A DNA stretch of 64,000 nt, taken from Clostridium sp. (GTDB lineage Bacteria > Bacillota > Clostridia > Clostridiales > Clostridiaceae). The notes under the pieces were generated by a model that saw only the letters and a list, made by a program, of their open reading frames with translations, was not told where the DNA came from and did no database searches. The stretch lies in assembly GCF_026168755.1 (NCBI RefSeq), contig NZ_JAPFDR010000009.1:28466-92465 (forward strand). The letters run 5' to 3'. Shown in pieces: positions 10,372 through 20,340 of this stretch. The position numbers were made by a program, and so were the translations under genes. How positions within the stretch are numbered: the stretch's first letter is position 1; the number at the start of each line of letters is the position of its first letter.

Positions 10372-10411
10372 AAAAAATATCTTCACAAATTCTTTTTTTG
10401 TGAAGATATTA
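10368..10411 (-). terminator. Terminator of dnaE
   Basis: On the minus strand ATATCTTCACAAA pairs with TTTGTGAAGATAT around a short A-rich loop and is followed by TTTTTTA. It is about 20 nt past the dnaE stop. Confidence 0.9.
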
Positions 10412-10429
10412 AAACATTTTTGATTATTT

Positions 10430-13400
10430 TTATTCAACTACTTTTACATTATCGTCCCCAAAAAATTTTTTTAATTCAAGAACAACATCTGTATTTAAAT
10501 CTATCCACATTTCTCTTGGCATTCTATAATTTTTTCTATCCCTTGAAGTAAATATATAAAGGGCAGAATCACCTCTATATTCTCTTATAGTCTCTATTAA
10601 CTTAGGTTTCATTTCCTTTGCTTTTTGCAAATCATCAACTCTTATATATAGTTTACTACTATTTACCTTTTCTAAAGCTTCTATACTCTCACAAATAAGC
10701 TTAGGTTCTTCATCTTCCTTTATACTAACTCTTCCACTAATAACAACCATTGAATCTAAATTAATTAAATTTCGTACTTTATCTAAAGTTTTAGGGAATA
10801 CTACAACCTCAATAACTCCTGTTAAATCTTCTAATTTTAAAAATGCCATTATTGAATTATTTCTAGTTACCTTTTGGTTTACTTCTGCTAATATTCCTCC
10901 AAGTATTACTCTTTGATTATCTTGAATTAAATGTTCATCATCACTTAATCCATCCATAATGGCTTCATATGATTGAAATATTTTTTCTACTGTAGTTGAT
11001 GTCATCATCTTTAAGCTTTTTTCATATTCATCTAAAGGATGACCTGATATATAAAGACCAGTCATTTCTTTTTCCATTGATAATAAATTATTTTTTGCAA
11101 ATTCTTTTATATCTGGATATTTTACTTCTGGTACATTTATACTTTCATCTGCCATACCAAAAAGACTAATTTGACCATCTATATTTCTTTTTTTATCACT
11201 AGCTACACTATCCATTAGTTTTTCATAAACAGCTAATAATTTTGATCTAAATATTTTAAACTCATCAAAAGCTCCTGCTTTTATTAAACTTTCCACAGCT
11301 CTTTTGTTTATTGTTGATAAGTCAATTTTATTTATAAAATCAACTAATGACTCGAATTTACCTTTATTTTTTCTAGCTTCAACTATTCCATCAACAACAT
11401 TTAAACCAACATTTTTTATTGCTGCTAAACCAAATCTTATACTATTTCCTTTAACAGTAAACTTTGAATAGCTTTCATTTATGTCTGGTGGTAACACTTG
11501 TATACCTAAGCTTTCTGCAAACTTAGTATAGTGTGCTACTTTTTCACTTATACCCATAACAGAATTAACCATTGCTGCTATTGTTTCTACTGGATAGTAA
11601 TGCATTAAGTATGCTGTTTGATAGCCTATTACTGCATAGGCTGCCGCATGTGATTTATTAAAAGCATACGAAGCAAAGTCCATCATCTGATCGAAAATTT
11701 CATTTGCCGCTTTTTCGCTTATACCATTTCTCAAACAACCTGGTACTTCTACATTACCATCTTCATCTACTATTCCATATATAAAATTCTTTCTTTCTTG
11801 TTCCATAACACTGTGCTTTTTCTTTGACATGGCTCTTCTAACCATATCACTTCTACCTAAGGAATATCCCCCTAAATCTCTAACTATTTGCATAACCTGT
11901 TCTTGATATACCATTACCCCATATGTGACATCCAATATACTTTCAAGTTCTGGCGTCTCATAATGCACACTGTCTTTATTTCTTTTACCCTCTATATATC
12001 TTGGAATTTCTGACATTGGTCCCGGTCTATATAATGATATTCCGGCTATAATATCTTCCAAGCAGTCAGGTTTAAGCTCCTTCATGAATGATGTCATTCC
12101 TGGAGATTCTAACTGGAATACACCAGCTGTTTTTCCTTCACCAATCATGTTATAAACATTTTTATCTTCAAAATCTATTTTATCTAAATCGATGTCTATT
12201 CCTCTATTTTCTTTAATCATTTTAACAGCATCACTCATAACTGTTAAAGTTCTTAAGCCAAGGAAATCCATCTTTAAAAGTCCAAGCTCTTCTAATGTTG
12301 TCATATCAAATTGGGTTACTATCATATCTTCATTTCTTTGAAGTGGTACATATTCAACTAATGGTTTTGATGCTATAACTACACCAGCCGCATGAGTTGA
12401 TGAATGCCTTGGTAACCCTTCTAGAGTCTTACTAACATCTATTAATATTTTTACTCTATCTTCATTATCATATGCTGCCTTAAGCTCAGGATTTAAATCT
12501 AATGCCTTTTCTATGGTTATTCCAAGCATTGTAGGAATCATTTTAGCTATTCTATCAACTTCTGCATATGAGTAATTCATAGCTCTTCCTACATCTCTTA
12601 AACACAATCTAGCGGCCATTGTACCAAAGGTAATTATCTGTGATACATTTTTAACTCCATATTTTTCAACAACATAATCAATTACTTCCTGTCTTCTTTC
12701 ATAACAAAAATCCGAATCTATCTATTACTACCCTCTCTTTCGAGATACTTAAACACTACTTCTGTAGTGGGTATAGACTATATCTTCACCCACCGACCTT
12801 TATACGGTTTGGGCTGCCCCACTTCGCTACCATTTATAATGAAACTCGACTCCTTTCAGTCGCTGAGTAAGTTCAATTTACAAAATTAAAATTTGGAATT
12901 TCACTTAAAGATAGCTACGTCCCCTCGGACTAGTCGTTGAACGTTTCCCTATTCAGGACTTCGCTGCTTATTACCCAATCTATTAATTTTTTAGCTTTCA
13001 CGCTTAAGCTTATTTCATCTTTACGTTGTAGCATTAATAACTCTAAGGGCTTTCAAGCAATTCGAGGCTCTTTAAGCATATTATTTCTAATATGCACGAC
13101 TATAAAGTTTAAAATGTAGATTTTAACTCAATATATTTATTATATTTTCTACTTAAATAAGTTTGCTATTTTACTGCATGACATATTTTTATTTATATAT
13201 AAATTAATAATTTTACTTTTATAATTATCTAATTCATTTCTTTTCAAAACTCTACACCCCTAAGAAAATTTACATATTCTTAGTTTAAACTTTTTTATAA
13301 TCTGGCATACTTACTCTTTCAGGATTTAAGAAACGCTCAAAAAGCAAGCTGTACTTTATCGGATTTATTTTTGTTATTCCCAGAGTATATGCAACTATGG

Positions 13401-15834
13401 AACCAGCAGCACTATTATGAACTGCCATAGAATTTGCTATATAAGATGTATCCCCTGGAACAGATAAATCATATACCTTTCCTATATACTCTTCTTCAGT
13501 TTTACTCTTAATTTTTATATAAAAATAATCATCATCCATATAAAAACTATCATTTCTAAAGAACTTCTGCTGCCTAACTGGAATCTGATAATTTTCAAAA
13601 TCATCATTCCACTTTAATAACTGCATTCCAGATACACAAACTGAATACTCATCATGCATCTTTTCTTCAGGCTTTACTCTAACCTTAAAAGTACTCCAAT
13701 ATCCTAATCTTGCGAGTATCATTCTAAGCTGTCTAGTTAATTCAATTGATGTTGTAGTGTATTTAATTCTAAATGATGAACTCTCACAGTTAATATCACT
13801 ATGACTTCCATCACCCCTAAACATATTTGCCACTAACAGCTTTAAATCACTATTGCTAGCATCATTAACAACATCATATGGTATCCTTTTATTATTAGCT
13901 CCTTCACCGCATTGAATTCTTAAAAACTCTGATATAATCTTTGAATTAAATTCAATCGATGTACTCTGCTTAATTTTATGTTCTCTCACATATCCTTCTA
14001 AACCAAATACAGACTTAACTAAATTTAATACATCTTCTATATATTCAGTTTCTTTCTTATTGAATCCAAAACCAACTTTATATTCTCTTATATCTTCATT
14101 AATAGTAGTCCATCCTTCTGATATAAAGTATCCATACAATTTGCATAGATTAGTATTTAGCTCTATAAATCTATTAACTTTTTTAGATTGTAATTTATTA
14201 CTCCCTATTTCATACCAAATATGTTCATTATCATATCTTAGATGATCCTCATGCTTACAATAATCCAATAAATCATACTTAACATCCTTAATTTCTTCTT
14301 TAACTCTTGGATAAACTACAAAGTCATTCTTTTCTAATTTATTAGCTTCTATCCATTCTAACTTATAATCTTTATATGCTGGATTTTTACATTTCTCTTT
14401 TAAAGAACAGCTTTCTTTGCAAACTATTGGTAGCTTGCTTCTATCCTTCCAGACCTTAGTACACTTTGAAGCTTTTATGGCTAACATTTTATGATCACTT
14501 GTAAGCTTAACCTTTTCATTAGCACTTTCAATAATTACTATTTTTTCTTTAATATCATACCTTAATAGATTTTCAACTAACTGCATATTACCATAAGCAG
14601 TAATAACTTCATCACCTATCCTAATATTTTCTATGTTTTTAATTGAGCCATTACTTAAAAGTATTTCTGTCCCTGGTAAGAAACATCCTCTTCCTGGTCC
14701 AGTTGGTATCCCATGATCATTCGAATACTTAATAAAGTCCCAAGTAATCAAGAAATAATCAACATATCCCATTTGATTAATTACACCAAGTTCATAATTT
14801 AATCTATCAACATACTCCTTTGCTTCCTCATTAGTTTCTGCAAAGTCCTTTATCTGTTGAACATTGATTAATTTATCCTTAAACTTTTCAAATACATCAT
14901 ATCTTTCAACTAACCCTTCAAAACACACCTCTTCAAGATAATCAAAGTGAGTTTTATATTCCTGTGGAACTGGGAAGTTTGGTAACTTAGAAACATGAAA
15001 CTGATAATCAAAATTACATTCATCAGCAATCTTAATTGTATTCTCCAATGCTTCAGGAACATAAGAGAACATATCCCACATTTCCTCTGGCGACTTTAAA
15101 TAGAACTGATCTGAAGGATATCTTCTTCTATTTTGATCCTCTACAGTCTTCCCTGTTTGAATACACATTAAAATATCATGTGCTTTTGAATCTTCCTGAT
15201 TAATATAATGGACATCATTAGTAGCAATCAAAGGAATACCAGTTTCTCTAGATAACTTAATATTCCCCTCTGTAACCTTTCTTTGCTCCTCTATTCCATG
15301 GTCTTGTATTTCTAAGTAAAAACCATCTTTAAAGATATCCTTATACATTAAGGCAACTTCTTTTGCCTTTTCATAGTCTTCTCTTAATAAATTCTTTTGT
15401 ACTTCTCCACCTAAGCAAGCACTTAAAGCTATTAAACCTTCACTATGTTTTCTTAAGAAATCATGGTCAACTCTCGGCTTATAGTAAAACCCATCAATAG
15501 ATGCTGCTGATACTATTTCCATTAAATTTTCATAACCAACCTCATTTTTTACTAATAAAACTAAGTGATATGTACCATTATCCTTATCATTAATTTTAAT
15601 ATTCATAGACTTTCCTGCTACATATACTTCACAACCAAGTATAGGTTTAATACCTTGTGCTATAGCTTCCTTATAGAAAGCTACACATCCATACATAACA
15701 CCATGATCAGTAATGGCTATGCTATCCATTCCAAGCTCTTTTGCCCTACTAACAACTTTCTTAACTTTAGCTGAGCTATCAAGCAAACTATATTCAGTAT
15801 GTAGGTGAAGATGACAGAACTTTTTATTTTCCAA
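10430..15834 (-). CDS. dnaE: DNA polymerase III alpha subunit DnaE, interrupted by an intein and a group I intron
   Basis: Replicative polymerase of the DnaE type; in Firmicutes it extends primers and works beside PolC. Exon 1 is 15834-13300 and exon 2 is 12721-10430. Exon 1 begins with the PHP domain (CHLHLHTEYSLLD). At residue 384 an intein interrupts the palm motif GPGRG|SAAGS. Exon 1 ends in SMPD and exon 2 resumes IDSDFCYERRQEV, in frame and with no codon lost. Removing both elements gives 383+38+763 = 1184 residues, a normal DnaE length. Exon 2 carries the rest of the palm, fingers (RPGPMSEIPRYI), tandem HhH and OB-fold (VILGGILAEV). Unspliced RNA would stop after SMPDYKKV at 13285. It lies 25 nt after whiA on the same strand. 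Confidence 0.96.
12722..13299 (-). mobile_element. Group I self-splicing intron in dnaE (578 nt, no endonuclease gene)
   Basis: The 578 nt between the two dnaE exons carry group I core elements in the right order on the minus strand. P-like AATTGCTTGAAAGCCC is at 13062-13047. Q-like AATAAGCAGCGAAG is at 12972-12959. R-like GTTCAACGACTAG is at 12942-12930. The classic S element AAGATATAGTC is at 12786-12776. GACTA of R pairs with TAGTC of S, as needed for P7. The intron ends in G (position 12722), and exon 1 ends in T, as the class requires. Boundaries come from the DnaE reading frame; I could not identify a convincing P1/IGS. There is no homing-endonuclease frame on the coding strand. The insertion point splits the catalytic PDIDSDF motif. 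Confidence 0.92.
13414..14685 (-). mobile_element. DnaE intein with LAGLIDADG homing endonuclease (424 residues)
   Basis: Residues 384-807 of the exon 1 product form a complete intein. It starts with Cys (block A, CFLPGTEILLSNG). Block B is KLTSDHKML with the TxxH residues. The block F/G end is YDLSVPGDTSYIAN...SMAVHN followed by Ser+1. So Cys1, the penultimate His, the terminal Asn and the Ser+1 nucleophile are all present, and splicing should be active. The central endonuclease domain has two LAGLIDADG-like helices, LYGYFISEG (566-574) and LLVANMFRGDG (666-676), each keeping an acidic residue. Between block B and the endonuclease is a cysteine cluster at 458, 472, 476 and 482, probably a metal site. 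Both insertion flanks (GPGRG and SAAGS) are intact. Confidence 0.95.
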
Positions 15835-15859
15835 TAAGACACCTCCTTATTTTGACTAT

Positions 15860-16810
15860 TTAGTAGTTTCCACTCCTAATTTCTTCAGCTATCTTCTCTA
15901 TTTTTCTTAATCTATGGTTTATTCCTGATTTACCTACTGGTGGATCTAGCATTTCCCCTAGCTCCTTAAGTGATTCATCTGGATAACTTAATCTAAGCTC
16001 TGCAACCTCTTGAAGATTTTTAGGTAATCTTTGAAGCCCTATACTATTTTGTATAAGCTTTATACTTTCAACTTGCCTTACTGCAGCATTAACTGTCTTA
16101 CTTAAATTTGCTGTTTCACAATTAACAAGTCTATTTACGTTGTTTCTCATTTCCTTCATTATTCTTATATTCTCAAGTTCAAGTAATGAAGTATGCGCTC
16201 CAACAATATTTAGAAGATCGACTATTTGCTCACCTTCTTTTATATATATTATAAAGCTATTTTTTCTTTGAATAACTTTTGAATTTAATCCAAAAGAATT
16301 AATAAGCTTAGATAAATCTTTTGCATATTCTTCACTATGAGTTACAAACTCCAAATGATATGTCTTTTCAGGATTAGTTACACTTCCTCCACCAATAAAG
16401 GCTCCTCTTATATAAGCCTTCTTATACTCTTCCTCTTTAACCATCTCAGAATCTATTTTATAATCAATAGTTAATACCCCATCTATTTCTCTAAAGATCC
16501 CTGTTTCTTGAAGTAAGTCCCTAACTCCCATATCTTCTTCAATTAAAACCATATATATATTGTTTTTCTTTAAAGAGTTACTCTTTTTAACCATTAATTT
16601 AGAATGTATATTAAAGTGTTCCTTTAGTATAGTGAATATATGTCTTGCTGAAGCTGGATTTTCTGTTGTAATTCTAAAGCTAAGACCCTTCCCACTAAAT
16701 CCTATTGTTCCACTACCTTTCATTATTGCTGAAAGCTCTGCTAATGCTTCCTCTTTAGATATATCAGTATATCTACATATTTCTCCTTTTACTTTCGCTG
16801 AAAACGACAT
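15860..16810 (-). CDS. whiA: DNA-binding protein WhiA
   Basis: 316 residues, the usual length. The N-terminal half is a degenerate LAGLIDADG-type fold (YKKAYIRGAFIGGGSV); the C-terminal part is a helix-turn-helix DNA-binding domain (LKELGEMLDPPVGKSGINHRL). It is a transcription factor in actinobacteria; in Firmicutes it affects cell division and chromosome segregation. AGGAGAAG lies 5 nt before the ATG. It belongs to the conserved rapZ-yvcK-whiA cluster, but a hairpin separates it from yvcK. dnaE follows at once. Confidence 0.95.
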   Translation of the reverse strand: MSFSAKVKGEICRYTDISKEEALAELSAIMKGSGTIGFSGKGLSFRITTENPASARHIFTILKEHFNIHSKLMVKKSNSLKKNNIYMVLIEEDMGVRDLLQETGIFREIDGVLTIDYKIDSEMVKEEEYKKAYIRGAFIGGGSVTNPEKTYHLEFVTHSEEYAKDLSKLINSFGLNSKVIQRKNSFIIYIKEGEQIVDLLNIVGAHTSLLELENIRIMKEMRNNVNRLVNCETANLSKTVNAAVRQVESIKLIQNSIGLQRLPKNLQEVAELRLSYPDESLKELGEMLDPPVGKSGINHRLRKIEKIAEEIRSGNY

Positions 16811-16905
16811 AAATTCTTCTCCTAACTAACTATAAATGTATACTTCATTATACCATAAACTGTGCCTTATGTATCATATTATAATATTGGAAAATTAGGA
16901 TATAC

Positions 16906-16955
16906 CTAAAAAACTTTGAACTGCCTCCAGTCTACTTGACAGGGGGCAGTTCAAA
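16906..16955 (-). terminator. Hairpin between yvcK and whiA, terminator-like and IS-end-like
   Basis: The arms TTTGAACTGCC (16915-16925) and GGCAGTTCAAA (16945-16955) pair perfectly. On the minus strand the hairpin is followed by GTTTTTTAG, so it could terminate yvcK. The sequence TGAACTGCCCCCTGTCAAGTAGAC also looks like a terminal repeat of an IS3-family element followed by its mirror image, perhaps a tiny MITE or deletion scar. The second reading is tentative. Confidence 0.65.
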
Positions 16956-16976
16956 CTTCAATACAGCCTAATATTT

Positions 16977-18302
16977 TTACTTTTTGCTTCTTATCTTTCT
17001 GGATAAATACATATACTCTATAATTTTCTTTTTATCATAAAGTAACTTTTTATCTAAAATAGTTGTCATTAAAATCTGTGCTAAATGCTCTGCATCATGC
17101 TTTACATAACCTTTAGTTATCTTAACTAAATCAGTTTCAACTACTTTTACGTTTAAGTCCTCTATGTTTTCATAATCTAATTTTACTAATTTAGAATCTT
17201 GACTTAAATATCTTTCTTCTATCTCCTTAGGAATTGTCCCATTATTTGCAATAACATATTGAACACTATTTTTCCCACTATACTTCATTAATGTCTTTAT
17301 ATGATCAGATACCGCAAAATCATCAGTTTCACCTGGTTGAGTCATTACATTAGATATATATATCTTTATTGCATCACTCTTATTTATCCCTTCAACTATA
17401 TCTTCAACTAATAAATTTGGTATTATACTAGTATAAAGACTACCAGGTCCCATAACAATAGCATCAGCTTCTTTAATAGCTATAAGTGCGTCCATTAAAG
17501 GCTTAGCTCTTTCTGGATTAATTCTTAATTCTTTTATCTTACTTTTTTGTTTTATAACCTCTTCTGGTATTATAGATTCACCCTCTACTACACTTCCATT
17601 TTCAAGCTCTGCTATAAGCTTCATATCATCAAGCGTAACGGGTAATACCTTTCCTGTTACTGCAAGTACTGAGCTCATTTTTTGTACAGCATCTTCAAAA
17701 TTATCACTTATTCCTGCCATTGCAGCTAAGAATAAATTACCAAAGTTCTGTCCTTTTAATGAACCTTCTTTAAATCTATATTGAAGTAAATCCTCCATAA
17801 TAGGCTCAGTATCTGCTAATGCTAAAATACAGTTACGTATATCACCTGGAGGAAGCATTCCAAGGTCTGCTCTAAGCTTTCCTGACCCCCCTCCATCATC
17901 TCCAACTGTTACTATTGCTGTTATATTGTTCGTATATAATTTTAATCCTCTCAACATTGTAGATAATCCTGTTCCTCCACCAATAACAACTACTTTAGGA
18001 CCACCTACATGAACTCTCTTCTCATCTACAAGTTCTTCTATATTCTTATCATTTATTGTTATTTTAACCTTTTCAGAATTTATTAAAGAAATAAATGACT
18101 TAACAAACTCAGAAAATGCTATATACATTATTACAATTCCAATTAAACTTAAAAATAAATATAAAACTCTTATAGTGCTGTTATAATCTTTATTTGAAAA
18201 AGTTTCAACAATACCTAGTACAAGTATAACTACCCCAACGAACCCAAGGAATATCCATCTTTTCATTCTTATTCCCGGTTTCATTAAAAACTCCATTATC
18301 AT
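16977..18302 (-). CDS. yvcK: YvcK-family gluconeogenesis factor, membrane-anchored
   Basis: 441 residues. Two hydrophobic segments at the N-terminus (about residues 17-35 and 45-65) precede the CofD/YvcK fold. The nucleotide-binding start is [17 protein letters not shown], followed by [14 protein letters not shown] and LPPGDIRNC. In Bacillus the protein is needed for growth on gluconeogenic carbon and for normal wall synthesis, and it binds UDP-sugars. The N-terminal membrane anchor is typical of clostridial members. The ATG at 18302 overlaps the rapZ stop (ATGA). A second ATG at 18284 has GGAG 6 nt upstream and could be the real start. Confidence 0.93.
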   Translation of the reverse strand: MIMEFLMKPGIRMKRWIFLGFVGVVILVLGIVETFSNKDYNSTIRVLYLFLSLIGIVIMYIAFSEFVKSFISLINSEKVKITINDKNIEELVDEKRVHVGGPKVVVIGGGTGLSTMLRGLKLYTNNITAIVTVGDDGGGSGKLRADLGMLPPGDIRNCILALADTEPIMEDLLQYRFKEGSLKGQNFGNLFLAAMAGISDNFEDAVQKMSSVLAVTGKVLPVTLDDMKLIAELENGSVVEGESIIPEEVIKQKSKIKELRINPERAKPLMDALIAIKEADAIVMGPGSLYTSIIPNLLVEDIVEGINKSDAIKIYISNVMTQPGETDDFAVSDHIKTLMKYSGKNSVQYVIANNGTIPKEIEERYLSQDSKLVKLDYENIEDLNVKVVETDLVKITKGYVKHDAEHLAQILMTTILDKKLLYDKKKIIEYMYLSRKIRSKK

Positions 18303-19183
18303 AGTTTTTTATCCCCTTTATGAACATCTTCTTTAATATCCCTATGTTCAATATATACATTATAGTTCTTATCATATAAATTTTCATAAATTTGATTTGC
18401 TATAGCTACTGATCTATGTCTTCCACCTGTACATCCTATTGAAATAATAAGCTGTCTCTTTCCTTCTTTTTGGTAGTTAGGAATTAAAAACTCCAGCATG
18501 TCATTTATTTTTTCTAAGAATACTTTAGTTTCCTCTTGATTTAATACATAATCTCTAACTGGTGTATCTAAGCCAGAAAATGGTTTTAAATCTGGTATAT
18601 AAAATGGATTTGGTATAAATCTAACATCAAATACTAAATCAGAATCAACTGGTATACCATATTTAAATCCAAAGCTTAATACAGTAATTGATAATTGCTT
18701 TTCTGGCAATGTTTCATCTCCAAAATACTTAGTCATTTCCTCTCTTAAATCACCTATTTTATATTTTGAAGTATCTATTATAATATCTGATTTATCTTTA
18801 ACTTCTCTTAATTTTTTTCTTTCTAGTTCTATTCCAGTTATTACTCTTCCTCCCCCCGATAATGGATGACTTCTTCTCTTTTCTTTAAATCTCTTTACTA
18901 GCACTTCATCAGTTGCATCTAAGAATAATATTTCATATTTAAATTGCTCTTTTTCTAATTCTCTTAAGCTTTGGAATAGATCATTAAAGAATATTCCACC
19001 TCTTATATCTATAACTAATGCAACCTTATCTATTTTCCCATCACTTTGTCTGCATACTTCTGCAAATTTTGTTATTAATGTTGGTGGAAGATTGTCTACA
19101 CAAAAATATCCCATATCCTCTAAACTTTTAGTAGCTTCTGATTTACCTGCCCCTGATAATCCTGTAACTATAATAAATCTCAT
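18299..19183 (-). CDS. rapZ: RNase adapter / nucleotide-binding protein RapZ
   Basis: 294 residues with an N-terminal P-loop ([10 protein letters not shown]) and the C-terminal RapZ domain ([15 protein letters not shown]). In E. coli RapZ delivers the small RNA GlmZ to RNase E and senses glucosamine-6-phosphate. In Firmicutes (YvcJ) it has nucleotidase activity and its role is less clear. It is the first gene of the rapZ-yvcK pair, overlapping yvcK by 4 nt, so translation is likely coupled. A GGAGG-type site precedes the ATG. Confidence 0.95.
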   Translation of the reverse strand: MRFIIVTGLSGAGKSEATKSLEDMGYFCVDNLPPTLITKFAEVCRQSDGKIDKVALVIDIRGGIFFNDLFQSLRELEKEQFKYEILFLDATDEVLVKRFKEKRRSHPLSGGGRVITGIELERKKLREVKDKSDIIIDTSKYKIGDLREEMTKYFGDETLPEKQLSITVLSFGFKYGIPVDSDLVFDVRFIPNPFYIPDLKPFSGLDTPVRDYVLNQEETKVFLEKINDMLEFLIPNYQKEGKRQLIISIGCTGGRHRSVAIANQIYENLYDKNYNVYIEHRDIKEDVHKGDKKL

Positions 19184-19314
19184 GTCATACCTCCAAAAAT
19201 CTATTTATTAATGTCGAAAGCACCTTCTCAATTTATATTGAATTTGAAAAGTCCAATAACTAAATTAAAGCTTATAAATTTACTTTAAAATAACTTATTT
19301 CAATTATATCATAT

Positions 19315-19349
19315 ATATAAAAAAAGAAGCTACCAATTGGTAACTTCTT
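19315..19349 (-). terminator. Terminator of murB
   Basis: Minus-strand stem AAGAAGTTACC/GGTAGCTTCTT (one wobble) with an AATT loop, followed by seven T. The stem overlaps the murB stop codon. Confidence 0.92.
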
Positions 19350-20262
19350 ATTTTTCACCTATTATTCTTACTTCCGTATGAAGGTCAACTCCAAACTGCT
19401 TTTTAACTTCATCTTGAATATGCTCTATTAAGTCAGTAATATCTTTAGCTGTAGCATTTCCCTTGTTAATTACAAATCCTGAATGCTTTTCTGATACAGC
19501 AGCTCCACCTATAGAATATCCCTTTAGTCCAGAATCTTGAATAAGTTTACCAGCAAAGTACCCTGTTGGTCTCTTAAATGTACTTCCTGCTGATGGATAT
19601 TCAAGTGGTTGTTTAGACTCTCTTTTATTAGTTAAATCATCAACTAATTCCTTAATAGTTTTTGCTTGGCCCTTTTTTAATTTAAATACAGCTGATAATA
19701 CTATATATCCTTTTTTCATAACTAAAGAAGATCTATATCCGAAATCTAATTCCTCATTTGTAAGGTTTATTATATTACAATTTTCATCAATTACTTCAAC
19801 ACTTTCAACAACATGTGAAATTTCTCCATCATAAGCACCAGCATTCATAAATACTGCTCCACCAATAGTTCCCGGTATTCCACATGCAAATTCAAATCCA
19901 GTTAATGAATTTTCCATAGCTTTATCAGAAACTTCTTTTAACATTGCACCACACTCTGCTTCAATTCTCTCATCATTTACAGTTACATTGTGAACGCCTT
20001 TTAGTGATATAACAACACCCCTAAATCCACCATCTCTAACCAATATGTTAGATCCATTACCAATAACATAAACAGGAATATTATTTTCTCTACAAATACA
20101 AATGCTCTTCTTTAATTCTTCCTTTGAATTTGGAATTAATAATATATCTGCTGGTCCTCCAACTTTAAAATTAACATAACTACTTAATTTCTCATCTATT
20201 TTAATATTATCTTCATTGTAAAATTCCCTAAATAGCTCTACAAATTTACCGTATTTATTCAT
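19348..20262 (-). CDS. murB: UDP-N-acetylenolpyruvoylglucosamine reductase
   Basis: Reduces the enolpyruvyl group of UDP-GlcNAc-enolpyruvate with NADPH and FAD to give UDP-MurNAc, the second committed step of peptidoglycan synthesis. 304 residues of the type IIa form. FAD-binding signatures are YVIGNGSNILVRDGG and CGIPGTIGGAVFMNAGAY. The proton donor Ser is in PSAGSTFKRP, and the terminal catalytic Glu in HTEVRIIG. It lies between uvrC and rapZ with its own terminator. Confidence 0.97.
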   Translation of the reverse strand: MNKYGKFVELFREFYNEDNIKIDEKLSSYVNFKVGGPADILLIPNSKEELKKSICICRENNIPVYVIGNGSNILVRDGGFRGVVISLKGVHNVTVNDERIEAECGAMLKEVSDKAMENSLTGFEFACGIPGTIGGAVFMNAGAYDGEISHVVESVEVIDENCNIINLTNEELDFGYRSSLVMKKGYIVLSAVFKLKKGQAKTIKELVDDLTNKRESKQPLEYPSAGSTFKRPTGYFAGKLIQDSGLKGYSIGGAAVSEKHSGFVINKGNATAKDITDLIEHIQDEVKKQFGVDLHTEVRIIGEK

Positions 20263-20340
20263 AATAAGCTCCTTAAAATATAAAATATTTACAGTTTAAT
20301 AGTATAAAGTATATTATAATATTAAACAAGTAATTTCCTC

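Noticed and set aside
12937..13119. Plus-strand 60-residue protein inside the dnaE intron
   Set aside because: It lies opposite the intron core, with no homology or ribosome site; the RNA structure explains the conservation.
10430..15834. dnaE as two separate genes or a pseudogene (frames 13285-15834 and 10430-12619)
   Set aside because: The break is explained by a group I intron with a complete core. The exons join in frame at PD|IDSDF, and the intein keeps all splicing residues.
15860..16810. WhiA as an intein or homing endonuclease
   Set aside because: WhiA contains a domesticated LAGLIDADG-like fold by descent. The gene is in its normal conserved place and has no splicing motifs.
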